From NCBI RefSeq assembly GCF_003284925.1, contig NZ_QMEX01000003.1:78288-142287 (forward strand): 64,000 nucleotides of DNA, in the 5' to 3' direction. Under the pieces are notes generated by a model. It saw only the letters and a program-made list of their open reading frames with translations. It did not search any database and was not told the DNA's origin. The first letter of the stretch is position 1. Each line of letters begins with the position of its first letter. Below are positions 54,455 to 64,000 of this stretch, in pieces. The stretch comes from Mycolicibacter senuensis. Its GTDB lineage: Bacteria; Actinomycetota; Actinomycetes; Mycobacteriales; Mycobacteriaceae. Position numbers and translations under genes: made by a program.

Positions 54455-55537
54455 TTAGGTAGCCTCCGGCTCCCCCGGTCCAGCGGGGAGTTCAGCAGCC
54501 GTCTCGACGGCGGCGTCCGATTCGGTGACGTCCGATTCGGTGACGAGCGGTTTCCGCGCCACTTCAGTCTCGGCGGGGGCTTCGGCGGGTTCGGCCGGTG
54601 CGTCGGCCGGTTCGGCCGGTGCCTCAGCGGGCGGGGCCGCGGTGGCCTCAGCATCGTCGGCACCCTCGGCATCGTCGGCACCCTCGGCATCGTCGGCACC
54701 CTCGGCGTCGTCGGCACCCTCGGCATCGTCGGCACCCTCGGCATCATCAGCACCCTCGGCGTCGTCGACGATCTCGAACACCCCGTCGTCGTAGGGGTCG
54801 TGGACCGGGGAGCCGGTGCCCGCCGGTGCCGGGGTGTCACTGTGGGCGCCGCAGCCGTACTCGTTGTCGACGACCCGGCCGTCCGCGGACATCTCATTGC
54901 CGCATACCCCGAACCCGGTGCCGAGCACACCGGCAAGCGGCAGATAGAAGCCGCAGTCTCGGCAGACCCGCTTGGTGGACCGCGCCATCGCCGAATCCGG
55001 CCCGTAGTCGCCGTCGTGCCAGCGTTGCGCCGCCTCGGCGCGACCCAGCGGGCTCAACAGCCAGCGCCGGCCCAGGCCGAGCTCGCCGGCCACCTCGTCG
55101 AGGTCCGGATCGCCACTGGAGGTGTAGCCCGGCACCAGTCGCGGATCGTCGGCCGCCGGCGCCAGCAGATCTCCCGGACCCAGGTCACCGGGGCGCACCC
55201 GCTGATCCCACGGCACCCATTCCGGCGACAACAGCGCGCCGGGACCCGGAACCAGCACCACCTCGCTGACCGTGGAGTGCGCTGCGCCCGGGACGGCGGC
55301 CACCACGACGGCCCACTGCCAGCCCTGATAACCGGGCAGCACGGCGCCGAACCGGTGGGTGGCGGCGGTCGCGTCCTCGTAGTCGACGCCCAAGTGCTCA
55401 CCGACGGTGTCGGCGCCGCTGAACTCGACGACGGCCGCGCGGGCCTCGTCGACGGCCGCGGCCAGCACCGCGGGCACCGCGATGGCCGCGCTGGCTGAAT
55501 CTGTGCCGGGAGACGTCACGGGGGTCCTTCCGTTCAA
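54455..55537 (-). CDS. DUF3027 protein with acidic hexapeptide repeat (Rv0877-like)
   Basis: 360 residues. LAAAVDEARAAVVEFSGADT, HLGVDYEDATAATHRFGAVL and PGYQGWQWAVVVAAVPGAAH belong to the DUF3027 domain; CRDCGFYLPLAGVLGTGFGVCGNE holds a conserved cysteine pattern (CxxC...C, likely zinc-binding; cited as CRDCGFYLPL and FGVCGNEMS). The C-terminal third is low-complexity: six copies of DDAEGA followed by APAEPAEAP-type repeats, which are not part of the domain. Corresponds in place to Rv0877. Function unknown; probably cytoplasmic. Confidence 0.85.
   Translation of the reverse strand: MNGRTPVTSPGTDSASAAIAVPAVLAAAVDEARAAVVEFSGADTVGEHLGVDYEDATAATHRFGAVLPGYQGWQWAVVVAAVPGAAHSTVSEVVLVPGPGALLSPEWVPWDQRVRPGDLGPGDLLAPAADDPRLVPGYTSSGDPDLDEVAGELGLGRRWLLSPLGRAEAAQRWHDGDYGPDSAMARSTKRVCRDCGFYLPLAGVLGTGFGVCGNEMSADGRVVDNEYGCGAHSDTPAPAGTGSPVHDPYDDGVFEIVDDAEGADDAEGADDAEGADDAEGADDAEGADDAEGADDAEATAAPPAEAPAEPADAPAEPAEAPAETEVARKPLVTESDVTESDAAVETAAELPAGPGEPEAT
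54651..54758. repeat. 18-bp tandem repeat, about six copies
   Basis: Six units of gcatcgtcggcaccctcg (with a few third-position changes), plus a degenerate seventh to 54776. Encodes DDAEGA hexapeptides on the minus strand. Copy number likely varies between strains. Confidence 0.85.
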
Positions 55538-55740
55538 TTACGCCCCTATACTGCCGCAGCGCGGCCTGCTCAGCCACAGGCAGGCACGATCGCGGCCTGC
55601 GCGGCCGGGCGGCGATGATAGGGAAGAATCGACGTGTGTCTGCACGGCGGCGTGATCTCCCCGACCCGGGCCGGCGTCGCCGCCCGATTTCGGCCACCGG
55701 CCGGGGGCACCGCGGCGGCTCGGCCGGCGAGCACCCCGGC

Positions 55741-57327
55741 ATGGCCAATTACCCCAGCGACAGCGCCGGTGGCCGACGGCAGCGCAACCCGATGCCCAGC
55801 GCCAACCGCTACCTGCCGCCGCTGCATGACACCACCGAGGCGCCGCGCCGGCAGCGCCCGTCCGACGATCCCGGTACCGCCGACCGCGTCACGGTGACCC
55901 GGGCCGCCGCGGCCCGGAGCCGCGAAATGGGGTCTCGGATGTACGGGCTGGTGCAACGCGCCGCCACCGCCGACGGCGCCGACAAATCCGGGCTGACCGC
56001 GCTGACGTGGCCGGTGGTGGCCAACTTCGCGGTGGACGCGGCGATGGCGGTGGCGCTGGCCAACACCTTGTTCTTCGCCGCGGCCGCCGGGGAGAGCAAG
56101 GGCAGGGTGGCGCTCTACCTCCTGGTGACGATCGCACCGTTCGCGGTGGTGGCGCCGCTGATCGGTCCCGCGCTGGACCGCCTGCAGCACGGCAGGCGCG
56201 CGGCGCTCGCGATGTCCTTCGGGTTGCGCACCGCCCTGGCCCTGGTGCTCATCGGTAACTACGACGGCGTCGCGGGCACCTTCGGATCCTGGGTGCTCTA
56301 CCCGTGTGCGCTGGCCATGATGGTGCTGTCGAAATCGTTCACGGTGCTGCGCAGTGCGGTGACACCCCGAGTGATGCCGCCATCGATCGATCTGGTGCGA
56401 GTCAATTCCCGGCTGACGATGTTCGGGCTGCTCGGTGGAACGATCGTCGGCGGCGGCATCGCCGCGGGTGCCGAGTACGTCTTCACCCGGCTACTGCAGC
56501 TACCGGGGGCGCTGTTGGTGCTCGTCGCGGTGTCGGTGGCCGGGGCGGCACTGTCCATGCGGATCCCGCGGTGGGTCGAGGTGACCACCGGCGAGATTCC
56601 GACCACCTTGAGCTACCGCCTCGACGAACGGCCTCGCAGCTGGCCGGAGCAGGTCCGGCGAGCCGGTGGGGCGCTGAGCCAGCCGCTGCGCCAACCGCTG
56701 GGGCGCAACATCATCGCCGCCCTGTGGGGCAACTGCACCATCAAGGCCATGGTCGGTTTCCTGTTCCTGTACCCGGCTTTCGTGGCCAAGCAGCACGACG
56801 CCGACGGCTGGGTGCAGCTGGGCATTCTGGGGCTGATCGGCGCGGCCGCCGGGGTGGGTAACTTCGCCGGCAACTTCGCCAGCGCCCGGCTGCAACTGGG
56901 CCGCCCCGCGGTGCTGGTGGTGCGCTGCACCATGGCGGTGACCGCTGTCGCGCTGGCGGCCGCGGTGGCCGGAACCCTGGTGATGGCGGCGGTAGCCGCC
57001 CTGGTCACCTCCGGCGCCAGCGCGGTGGCCAAGGCATCGCTGGACGCCGCGCTGCAGGACGATCTGCCCGAGGAGTCGCGGGCCTCGGCGTTCGGCCGCA
57101 CCGAGTCCACCCTGCAGCTGTGCTGGGTGCTCGGCGGTGCGCTGGGGGTGCTGGTATACACCGACCTGTGGGTGGGCTTCACCGCGATTTCCGCACTGCT
57201 GATCCCGGGCCTGGCCCAGACCATCCTTTCCTTCCACGGCGATTCGTTGATCCCCGGCCTGGGGGGCAACCGTCCGGTGCTGATCGAACAGGGCGGCGCC
57301 CGCCGGGATTCGCTGAGACAGGGGTGA
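55741..57327 (+). CDS. MFS-like membrane transporter (Rv0876c-like)
   Basis: 528 residues from ATG 55741 (MANYPSDSAGGRRQ); upstream in-frame codons reach to 55615 and the start is uncertain. A long polar N-terminal region precedes about twelve membrane helices, starting at WPVVANFAVDAAMAVALAN, then YLLVTIAPFAVVAPLIGPAL and later AALWGNCTIKAMVGFLFLYP. Matches Rv0876c (548 residues) in size and place. Substrate unknown. Divergent from the DUF3027 gene, with 57335 following 7 bp later. Confidence 0.85.
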   Translation: MANYPSDSAGGRRQRNPMPSANRYLPPLHDTTEAPRRQRPSDDPGTADRVTVTRAAAARSREMGSRMYGLVQRAATADGADKSGLTALTWPVVANFAVDAAMAVALANTLFFAAAAGESKGRVALYLLVTIAPFAVVAPLIGPALDRLQHGRRAALAMSFGLRTALALVLIGNYDGVAGTFGSWVLYPCALAMMVLSKSFTVLRSAVTPRVMPPSIDLVRVNSRLTMFGLLGGTIVGGGIAAGAEYVFTRLLQLPGALLVLVAVSVAGAALSMRIPRWVEVTTGEIPTTLSYRLDERPRSWPEQVRRAGGALSQPLRQPLGRNIIAALWGNCTIKAMVGFLFLYPAFVAKQHDADGWVQLGILGLIGAAAGVGNFAGNFASARLQLGRPAVLVVRCTMAVTAVALAAAVAGTLVMAAVAALVTSGASAVAKASLDAALQDDLPEESRASAFGRTESTLQLCWVLGGALGVLVYTDLWVGFTAISALLIPGLAQTILSFHGDSLIPGLGGNRPVLIEQGGARRDSLRQG

Positions 57328-57334
57328 TGAGCAG

Positions 57335-57844
57335 GTGAAACGTCTGACGACCGTGTTGGTGACGGTGCTGGTGGTGGCCACGGCGGCGCTGGCCGGGTTC
57401 GCCACCTGGTGGTTCACCCGCGGCGGCGAGCCGACGCCGCCGCAGATCAGCGCCTACTCCAACGGGCGCGTCACCCACGCCGGGCCCTACATGTTCTGCG
57501 ATGTGCTCGACCTCAACGAGTGCGTGCTGACCGAGACGCAGGGCACGCTCGCGGTCGACGAACGCAATCCGGTGCAACTGTCGGTCGACACGGTCATCGG
57601 GCGGGCACCGTGGCGGCTGCTGCGGCTCTACGACGATCCGGCCGACGCCACCGGCAAGATGTATCAGCCGGGCAGCACCCTGGCGGTCACCATCCCCACC
57701 GTCGACCCGCACCGCGGACCGCTACGCGGTCTGGTGGTGCAGTTGCTCACCCTGGTCGTCGATCGTGACACCGACGAGAAGTTTGCGGTGCCGCACGCCG
57801 AATGGGCGGTCGGGCTGCAGTGGCGGGATCAACGGCAGGATTGA
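57335..57844 (+). CDS. DUF2771 membrane-anchored protein (Rv0875c-like)
   Basis: 169 residues from GTG 57335. N-terminal hydrophobic helix (VLVTVLVVATAALAGFATWWF) then an extracytoplasmic domain with paired cysteines (YMFCDVLDLNECVLTE) and PWRLLRLYDDPADATGKMY, typical of DUF2771. Matches Rv0875c. Co-transcribed with the MFS gene. Role unknown. Confidence 0.85.
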   Translation: MKRLTTVLVTVLVVATAALAGFATWWFTRGGEPTPPQISAYSNGRVTHAGPYMFCDVLDLNECVLTETQGTLAVDERNPVQLSVDTVIGRAPWRLLRLYDDPADATGKMYQPGSTLAVTIPTVDPHRGPLRGLVVQLLTLVVDRDTDEKFAVPHAEWAVGLQWRDQRQD

Positions 57845-57866
57845 CGGCGCGGCCCGCTGCGCCCGG

Positions 57867-58871
57867 TTAAGCGCCGTGCCCGGCGGTCACCCGCTCGGAG
57901 TCCGGCACCGGCCCCGGCGGGGTCCCGTCGCCGAATGGCCTGCCGCCCAGGGCTTCTCGGCCGTGGGGTGACAGCCAATTCGCCAGGTCCGGGCCGTCGG
58001 GGACGATCCCGGAGGGATTGATGTCGGCATGCACGATGTAGTAGTGCTGTTTGATCTGCACGAAGTCGATGGTGTCGCCGAACCCGGGCGTCTGGAACAG
58101 GTCTCGCGCGTAGGCCCACAGCACCGGCATCTCGGACAGCTTCTGCCGGTTGCATTTGAAGTGCCCGTGATAGACCGGATCGAACCGCGCCAGGGTGGTG
58201 AACAGCCGCACGTCGGCCTCGGTGATGGTGTCGCCCACCAGGTAGCGCTGATCCGCCAGGCGTTCGCTGACCCAGTCAAGTGCGGTGAACAACCGGTCAT
58301 AGGCGGCGCTGTAGGCCTCCTGGCTGCCGGCGAAGCCGCACCGGTAGACGCCATTGTTGATCTCGGTGTAGATCCGTTTGGACACCTCGTCGATCTCGGC
58401 GCGCAGCGGTGCGGGATACAGCTGTGGGGCACCGTCGCGATGATAGGCCGTCCACTCGGTGGAGAAATCCAGCGTGATCTGGGCGAAGTCGTTGGTCACC
58501 ACCGCTCCGGTGGGCACGTCGACGATCGCGGGCACCGTGATGCCCTTCGGGTAGTCCGGAAACCGCTTGAAGTACGCATCGGCCAGCCGCGGGATCTGCA
58601 ACACCGGGTCGACGCCGCCGGGGTCAAGATCGAACGTCCAGCTGCGCTGATCGTGCGTGGGCCCGCAGAACCCGATGGAGATGGCACTTTCCAGTCCGAG
58701 CAGCCGCCGCACGATGATGGTGCGATTGGCCCACGGGCAGGCCCGCGCCACGATCAGCCGGTAGCGGCCCGACTCGACGGGGTACCCGTCGCGGCCGTCG
58801 GCGGTGATCCGGGTGGTGATGTAGTCGGTGTCGCGGTTGAATTCGCCACCGGCAGCAACATAGGAGGCCAT
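57867..58871 (-). CDS. Xi-class glutathione transferase-like reductase
   Basis: 334 residues from ATG 58871. The catalytic VARACPWANRTIIVRRLL (Cys-Pro-Trp-Ala) with the preceding SGRYRLI matches Xi-class transferases/glutathionyl-hydroquinone reductases; YLVGDTITEADVRLFTTLARF is the C-terminal helical GST domain. These reduce thiol-quinone adducts; in mycobacteria, which use mycothiol and not glutathione, the co-substrate is expected to be mycothiol. Cytoplasmic. Confidence 0.88.
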   Translation of the reverse strand: MASYVAAGGEFNRDTDYITTRITADGRDGYPVESGRYRLIVARACPWANRTIIVRRLLGLESAISIGFCGPTHDQRSWTFDLDPGGVDPVLQIPRLADAYFKRFPDYPKGITVPAIVDVPTGAVVTNDFAQITLDFSTEWTAYHRDGAPQLYPAPLRAEIDEVSKRIYTEINNGVYRCGFAGSQEAYSAAYDRLFTALDWVSERLADQRYLVGDTITEADVRLFTTLARFDPVYHGHFKCNRQKLSEMPVLWAYARDLFQTPGFGDTIDFVQIKQHYYIVHADINPSGIVPDGPDLANWLSPHGREALGGRPFGDGTPPGPVPDSERVTAGHGA

Positions 58872-58912
58872 GGTCACCAGCGTGCCAGCCCCGCGCCGCC
58901 GACGCTCGGGGA

Positions 58913-59074
58913 ATGCGAGGCTCGGCAACCGTCCAGATGGACGCCCCGGCGGGCACGGTGTGGTCGGTGATCACCGATGTGACGCAGATCGGCCGGTTCA
59001 GCCCGGAGACCTTCGAAGCGGAATGGTTTGGTGGCGCGACGGGGCCGGTCGTCGGCGCCCGGTTTCGAGGATGA
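58913..59074 (+). pseudogene. Truncated SRPBCC protein
   Basis: A 53-codon frame MRGSATVQMDAPAGTVWSVI...TDVTQIGRFSPE...GPVVGARFRG then stop. This is clearly the first third of an SRPBCC/polyketide-cyclase protein (about 150 residues are usual). The stop comes right at the end of the convergent fadE10, suggesting the rest was deleted. Not seen at this place in M. tuberculosis as far as I recall. Confidence 0.65.
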
Positions 59075-59076
59075 CC

Positions 59077-61017
59077 TCAGCTTTGCTGCACAGCAGAGCC
59101 GACCGCGAAGCGCCGGGCCAGATCGGGCTCGTCCGAGGCGCCCGGCTCCCAGTGCGCGATCCACGGCCCGGTGCCCTCCGAGGGGTCGAGAATGCCGTCT
59201 TCCAGCCAGGTATAGCGGTCCTCGAGCACTGCGCGGGCCAGCGCGGCGTCGGTGTCGTCGGTGTTGGTCCACAGCGCGGCGAACAGCGCCTCGACCCGCA
59301 GCCGCGACTGCTGACAGAACGCGTCGGCCAGCTGGTAGGCCTGCTGCCCTTCGGCGGGATCAGCCATCCGTTGCGCTTCTGCGTGCACGCACACCGCTGC
59401 CATCGCGAACAGCTCCGCGCCGATGTCGACGACGCGGCCCAAAAAGCCCTGCTTCTTCTCCAAGCCGGCCTGCCAGCGCGCCATGCCGTAGAACGTATTG
59501 CGCGCCAGCTTGCGCGAGTGCCGTTCGACAAAGCGCAGATGCGCCGCCAACCGACCGAACTCGCGGTAACCAGTGGGACGCTGACCTTCGCCGAAAACCA
59601 ACTGCGGCAACCACTTCGAATAGAATCCGCTGGCTCCGGCGGCCGATTGAGCCTTTTGCCGCAGATCGGCTTTGGGATTCGCGAGCTCGCCGGCGGCGCT
59701 CAGGTGCGGGTCGACCGCCTCGCGCGCGATCAGCAGCCGCATGATCTCACTGGAGCCTTCGAAGATGCGGTTGATCCGCAGGTCGCGCACCAGTTGTTCC
59801 ACCGGTACCGCACGCTCCCCGCGGGCGGCCAGTGACTCCGCGGTCTCATAACCGCGGCCGCCGCGGATCTGCAGCAACTCATCGGCGATGACACAGGCCA
59901 TCTCGCTGGACCACAGCTTGGCCAGCGCGGCCTCGATCCGGATGTCATTGCGGCCTTCGTCGGCCATCTGACCCGACAACTCCAACACCGCCTCCAGCGC
60001 GTAACCGGTGGCGGCGATGAACGCGATCTTCTTGGCCACGGCCTCGTGCTCGCCGACCGGCTTGCCCCACTGCACCCGCTCCCGGGACCACTCCCGGGCG
60101 ATCTTCAGCGACCACTTCGCCGATCCGGTGGCCATCGCAGGGATCGCCAGCCGCCCGGCGTTGAGGGTGGTCAACGCGATCTTCAGGCCGTCGCCCTCGC
60201 GCCCGATCAGGTTCTCTGCGGGCACCCGTACCGCATGCAGCCGGGTCACTCCGTTCTCGATGCCCCGCAGCCCCATGAACGCGTTGCGGCGTTCGACGGT
60301 GATCCCGGGTGAGTCGGCTTCCACCACGAAGGCGCTGACCCCGCCGCGGTGCCCGTCGGCCTTGGGCACCCGGGCCATCACCACCAACAGGTCGGCGACG
60401 ACGCCGTTGGTGGTCCAGAGCTTCACGCCCTCCAGTTCGTAAGCGGCGCCGTCCTCGATCGGTGTCGCGGTCGAGGCCAGCCGCGCCGGATCCGAACCCA
60501 CATCCGGTTCGGTGAGCAGAAACGCCGAGATCGCCCCCGCCGCACAGCGCGGCAGGAACTTCTTCTTCTGTTCCTCGGTTCCGGCCAGTTTGAGCGGCTC
60601 AGGCACCCCGATCGACTGGTGCGCGCTCAGCAGCGCCCCCAGGCTGGGATGCACACTGGACACCATCACCAGCGCCCGGTTGTAGGCGACCTGCGACATG
60701 CCCAGACCGCCATACTCGCCCGGGATCTTCAGCCCGAAACAGCCGAGCTCGGCCAGACCTTTGACGTATTCGTCCGGAATCCGGGCGTCACGTTCGATGA
60801 CGGCGGCATCGACGGTTTCGAGGAACTCCCGCAGCCTGCCCAGGAATTCCTCGGTGCGCGCGGCGTCGTCATCCGACGGCCGGGGAAACGGGTGAATCAG
60901 CTCAAGCGGGAAGCGCCCCAAAAATAGCCCTTTGGCGAAGGACGGTTTATCCCAACCACTTTCGCGGGATTCCTCCGCGACGGCCCTGGCTTGCTCCTCG
61001 GTGACCTGTTGTGCCAT
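59077..61017 (-). CDS. fadE10: Acyl-CoA dehydrogenase FadE10
   Basis: 646 residues (M. tuberculosis 650). ATG 61017 follows GGAGGT. IPGEYGGLGMSQVAYNRALV, FLLTEPDVGSDPARLASTA (FAD and substrate loop), GRLAIPAMATGSAKWSLKIA and EMACVIADELLQIRGGRGYE are classic ACAD motifs, followed by an extra C-terminal domain of about 200 residues typical of large FadE proteins. Oxidises an acyl-CoA with FAD; exact chain length unknown. Cytoplasmic. Confidence 0.94.
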   Translation of the reverse strand: MAQQVTEEQARAVAEESRESGWDKPSFAKGLFLGRFPLELIHPFPRPSDDDAARTEEFLGRLREFLETVDAAVIERDARIPDEYVKGLAELGCFGLKIPGEYGGLGMSQVAYNRALVMVSSVHPSLGALLSAHQSIGVPEPLKLAGTEEQKKKFLPRCAAGAISAFLLTEPDVGSDPARLASTATPIEDGAAYELEGVKLWTTNGVVADLLVVMARVPKADGHRGGVSAFVVEADSPGITVERRNAFMGLRGIENGVTRLHAVRVPAENLIGREGDGLKIALTTLNAGRLAIPAMATGSAKWSLKIAREWSRERVQWGKPVGEHEAVAKKIAFIAATGYALEAVLELSGQMADEGRNDIRIEAALAKLWSSEMACVIADELLQIRGGRGYETAESLAARGERAVPVEQLVRDLRINRIFEGSSEIMRLLIAREAVDPHLSAAGELANPKADLRQKAQSAAGASGFYSKWLPQLVFGEGQRPTGYREFGRLAAHLRFVERHSRKLARNTFYGMARWQAGLEKKQGFLGRVVDIGAELFAMAAVCVHAEAQRMADPAEGQQAYQLADAFCQQSRLRVEALFAALWTNTDDTDAALARAVLEDRYTWLEDGILDPSEGTGPWIAHWEPGASDEPDLARRFAVGSAVQQS

Positions 61018-61114
61018 TGGGCACCTCCCGGTTTTGACGGCGCTCGTCGTCGAGCGATTATCAAACCGGTGTTCCCCGATCGGGCCGACCGTTACACCTC
61101 GGTGCCGGCCTTGG

Positions 61115-61534
61115 CTAGGCGTCGAGCTCGCGGGCCACGGCCTTGACCACCTCAGAGATCTGCCGGGCGGTCTTGCGGTCGGGGTATTTGCCCTTACGCA
61201 GTTCGGGCTGCACGGTGCCTTCGAGCAGGGTGATCATGTCCTCGACCATGCCGTGCAGCTCGTCGGGGCTGTGCTTGTGCCCGGCCGGCGCCGCCTCCCG
61301 GCGGTTGCGGCTCAGGCTCGGCGGCGGATCGATCAGCGTGACGGTCAGCGCCTGCGGTCCGCGACGGCCGGCGGCGACGCCGAACTCCACCCGTTGGCCC
61401 GCCTTGAGACCCTCCACGCCGTCCGGAAGAGCCGAGGCACGAACATAGACGTCCTCGCCTTCCTCCTGGGACAAGAAGCCGAAGCCCTTCGCGGCGTCGT
61501 ACCACTTCACCTTGCCGGTAGGCACTGGTCTCAC
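61115..61534 (-). CDS. cspB: Cold-shock domain protein CspB
   Basis: 139 residues (M. tuberculosis Rv0871: about 135). [18 protein letters not shown] holds RNP1 (KGFGF) and [13 protein letters not shown]2, followed by the [17 protein letters not shown] strand. Unlike short Csp proteins it has a C-terminal extension with a basic linker and a helical part ([14 protein letters not shown]). An RNA or single-strand DNA binder. Ribosome site GGTGAGACC before ATG 61534. Confidence 0.93.
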   Translation of the reverse strand: MRPVPTGKVKWYDAAKGFGFLSQEEGEDVYVRASALPDGVEGLKAGQRVEFGVAAGRRGPQALTVTLIDPPPSLSRNRREAAPAGHKHSPDELHGMVEDMITLLEGTVQPELRKGKYPDRKTARQISEVVKAVARELDA

Positions 61535-61742
61535 CTGCTGTCTTACTGATCACGTACTGGGAGGACAAAAATGAAGCGTCCCGCCTTCGCAGGACGCGTC
61601 ACCTGGTGATCCTACTCGGATGGCGGCCCGCGGAGCACCCCGGTTTCCTCGGTAAGCTGGGGGAGCCGCTGGAGAAGATGTGCGTCGGACCTTGACCGCG
61701 ATTGGGACGCTCTCCGGCCGGCCGACCGAATCGGATACGCAT

Positions 61743-62879
61743 ATGACGTTGAGGCAACGGGGTCGGCAGACCCCACCACCGCAGGTGGACGCTGCCGGTG
61801 CGGCGGACAAGAAGGCCGCACGGCAGGCCTTCCACGCAGCGGTGGAGCGGGCCATCGCCGAGCAGATGCCGACCTCCGGGCCGTTGGTCGACACGTTCGG
61901 CCGGGTGCACACTGACCTGCGGATATCCCTGACCGACCGGTGCAACCTGCGCTGCACCTACTGCATGCCGGCCGAAGGCCTGGACTGGATTCCGAGCCAA
62001 CACCTGCTGCAGGACGATGAGCTGATCCGGCTGATGCGCATCGGCGTCACCCGGCTGGGCATCACCGATATCCGGTTCACCGGCGGCGAGCCGCTGCTGG
62101 CCCGCCACCTCGAAGGGGTGATCGCCGCCGCCGCCGGCCTCCAGCCGCGTCCCGAGATCGCACTGACCACCAACGGGCTGGGACTGGCACGACGGGCCGG
62201 CGCCCTGGTGGCCGCCGGGCTCGACCGGATCAACGTGTCACTGGACACCGTCGACCGCGCCCACTTCGCCGAGATCACCCGGCGGGATCGGCTGCCCGAT
62301 GTGCTCGACGGCCTGGCGGCCGCCGCGCAGGCCGGCATGGCCCCGATCAAGGTCAACGCCGTGCTCGATCCCAAGATCACCGGCGAGGACATCGTCAACC
62401 TGCTGCGCTTCTGCCTGCAGCACGGCTACCAACTGCGGGTCATCGAGATGATGCCGCTGGACGCCGACCACAACTGGAGCCGCGACGCCGGCCTCGGTGT
62501 CGAGCAGCTGCTGGAGCTGGTGCAGGCGCAGTTCGCGTTGCGCCCGGATCCGAAACCGCGCGGTTCGGCGCCGGCCGAAGTGTGGCTGGTCGACGAGGGC
62601 CCGGACAATCCGGCCGGCAGCTTCGGCATCATCGCCTCGGTGTCGCGCCCGTTCTGCGGGGACTGCGACCGGACCCGACTCACCGCCGACGGGCAGATCC
62701 GCAACTGCCTGTTCGCCGCCGAGGAGTCCGATCTGCGGGCGCTGCTGCGGGACGGCTCCGACGACGACGCCATCGAGCAGGCGTGGCGTGCCGCAATGTG
62801 GTCCAAGAAGGCCGGACACGGCATCAACGATCCGGATTTCATCCAGCCGGACCGGCCGATGAGTGCAATAGGAGGCTGA
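61743..62879 (+). CDS. moaA2: GTP 3',8-cyclase MoaA2
   Basis: 378 residues from ATG 61743. DTFGRVHTDLRISLTDRCNL leads into the radical-SAM cluster motif CNLRCTYC; RFTGGEPLLARHLEG is the SAM GGE motif; the second cluster uses RPFCGDCDRTRLTADG and IRNCLF. It converts GTP to the cyclic precursor in molybdenum cofactor synthesis. The C-terminus ends IGG as in other MoaA. Stop is four bases from moaD2. Confidence 0.95.
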   Translation: MTLRQRGRQTPPPQVDAAGAADKKAARQAFHAAVERAIAEQMPTSGPLVDTFGRVHTDLRISLTDRCNLRCTYCMPAEGLDWIPSQHLLQDDELIRLMRIGVTRLGITDIRFTGGEPLLARHLEGVIAAAAGLQPRPEIALTTNGLGLARRAGALVAAGLDRINVSLDTVDRAHFAEITRRDRLPDVLDGLAAAAQAGMAPIKVNAVLDPKITGEDIVNLLRFCLQHGYQLRVIEMMPLDADHNWSRDAGLGVEQLLELVQAQFALRPDPKPRGSAPAEVWLVDEGPDNPAGSFGIIASVSRPFCGDCDRTRLTADGQIRNCLFAAEESDLRALLRDGSDDDAIEQAWRAAMWSKKAGHGINDPDFIQPDRPMSAIGG

Positions 62880-62883
62880 ACTC

Positions 62884-63162
62884 ATGACCCATCAGGTGAG
62901 CGACACCACCGCAGTCGCCGTAACGGTCCGCTACTTCGCCGCGGCGCGCGCGGCCGCGGGAACCGACTCCGAGACCGTCAGCGTGCCCGCCGGGGCCGGT
63001 GTGGCCGAACTCACCGAGACCCTCGCCGGCCGCAACGAGCGGCTGGCGACGGTGCTGGACCGATGCGCCTACCTGCGCGACGGGATCGCGGTGCGAGACC
63101 ACGCGGCAGCGCTGCAGCCAGGCGAGACGATCGACGTCCTGCCCCCGTTCGCGGGCGGATGA
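62884..63162 (+). CDS. moaD2: Molybdopterin synthase sulfur carrier subunit MoaD2
   Basis: 92 residues with a beta-grasp ubiquitin-like fold: VTVRYFAAARAAAGTDSETV start and the C-terminal LPPFAGG tail with the Gly-Gly used for thiocarboxylation. AGGAGG precedes ATG 62884. Carries sulfur to precursor Z together with MoaE encoded elsewhere. Co-transcribed with moaA2. Confidence 0.93.
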   Translation: MTHQVSDTTAVAVTVRYFAAARAAAGTDSETVSVPAGAGVAELTETLAGRNERLATVLDRCAYLRDGIAVRDHAAALQPGETIDVLPPFAGG

Positions 63163-63399
63163 CCACTGCCGGCTCGCCCGAACTGAAACATGATCTACGT
63201 CACATAACGAATCGATAACAGAGCGACAACGGCTTGATAGCGGGCGCTCTGACCTGCGCAAATGCCGCGGCTTCCTGGTGTTTTGAGAAGAACCAGCAGT
63301 GAAAACACCCCGGAGCCCTAAACGTGACGTTGCCCGTAAGACCCGTTACGGTACATCCCCGGGTGTATCGAAAGTCTTCCGGTCGATCCGCCTTTTCCC

Positions 63400-64000
<601 letters not shown>

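Noticed and set aside
54651..54758. Possible CRISPR array
   Set aside because: Units are contiguous 18-bp repeats without spacers and stay in frame in a coding region.

Overview
The window comes from a GC-rich actinobacterium, almost certainly a non-tuberculous mycobacterium. From about 26.5 kb to the right end, recognisable orthologues follow nearly the order of the M. tuberculosis Rv0867c-Rv0910 block: rpfA, moaD2, moaA2, cspB, fadE10, Rv0875c/Rv0876c/Rv0877-like genes, Rv0881, Rv0882, sepH, serC, an AurF-like oxygenase, fprB, citA, gltA2, arfABC, prrAB, accD3, echA6, an Rv0906-like hydrolase, ctpE and an Rv0910-like protein. Several M. tuberculosis neighbours are absent (for example the antitoxin Rv0909 and the MarR gene Rv0880), and other genes are inserted. 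No identification below genus level is attempted. All family names are recalled from sequence motifs; no database search was run.

Layout. 1-3.5 kb: accessory chromosomal genes (cut-off membrane protein, NmrA-like reductase, SnoaL-like protein, a pseudogene scrap, an alpha/beta hydrolase divergent from a CGNR zinc-finger regulator). 3.55-19.27 kb: an integrated element of about 15.6 kb in a tRNA-Arg(CCT) gene, bounded by a 47-bp direct repeat of the tRNA 3' part. It has the minimal gene set of an actinomycete integrative and conjugative element (AICE): tyrosine integrase and excisionase (overlapping genes), an FtsK/TraSA-type DNA translocase, and a HUH rolling-circle initiator of RepSA type. 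Its cargo is a defence-like block on the minus strand: an MmeI-like single-chain restriction-modification enzyme with the exact D-x9-E-x-K nuclease motif, an ApeA-like HEPN protein with an R-N-x3-H motif, and a PD-(D/E)xK-like protein. It also carries a helical protein plus metallophosphoesterase pair, an MbcA/ParS-like protein without a toxin, and an overlapping three-gene operon of unknown proteins built from a repeated GWxV module that feeds into rep.

19.3-26.5 kb: chromosomal accessory genes, including a secreted protein, a DUF1254/DUF1214-type lipoprotein, a gamma-glutamylcyclotransferase/poly-gamma-glutamate-hydrolase-like fusion, an LLM oxidoreductase and a TetR/SDR divergent pair. 26.5-42 kb: SRPBCC protein, ctpE with an upstream metallo-beta-lactamase-fold gene carrying a MIRU-like 57-bp repeat, echA6, accD3, a DMT permease, a heterodimeric ABC exporter, the prrAB two-component system, the arfABC operon and a BON-domain lipoprotein related to ArfA. 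42-64 kb: central metabolism (gltA2, citA, pdxH, serC, fprB), cell-division regulator sepH, rRNA methyltransferase, small membrane proteins, fadE10, cspB, molybdopterin genes, and the start of rpfA behind a c-di-AMP (ydaO-type) riboswitch.

The part most likely to contain something undescribed is the element, particularly 17288-19030 (GWxV-repeat operon with its 29-codon leader) and the defence block at 8894-15032.
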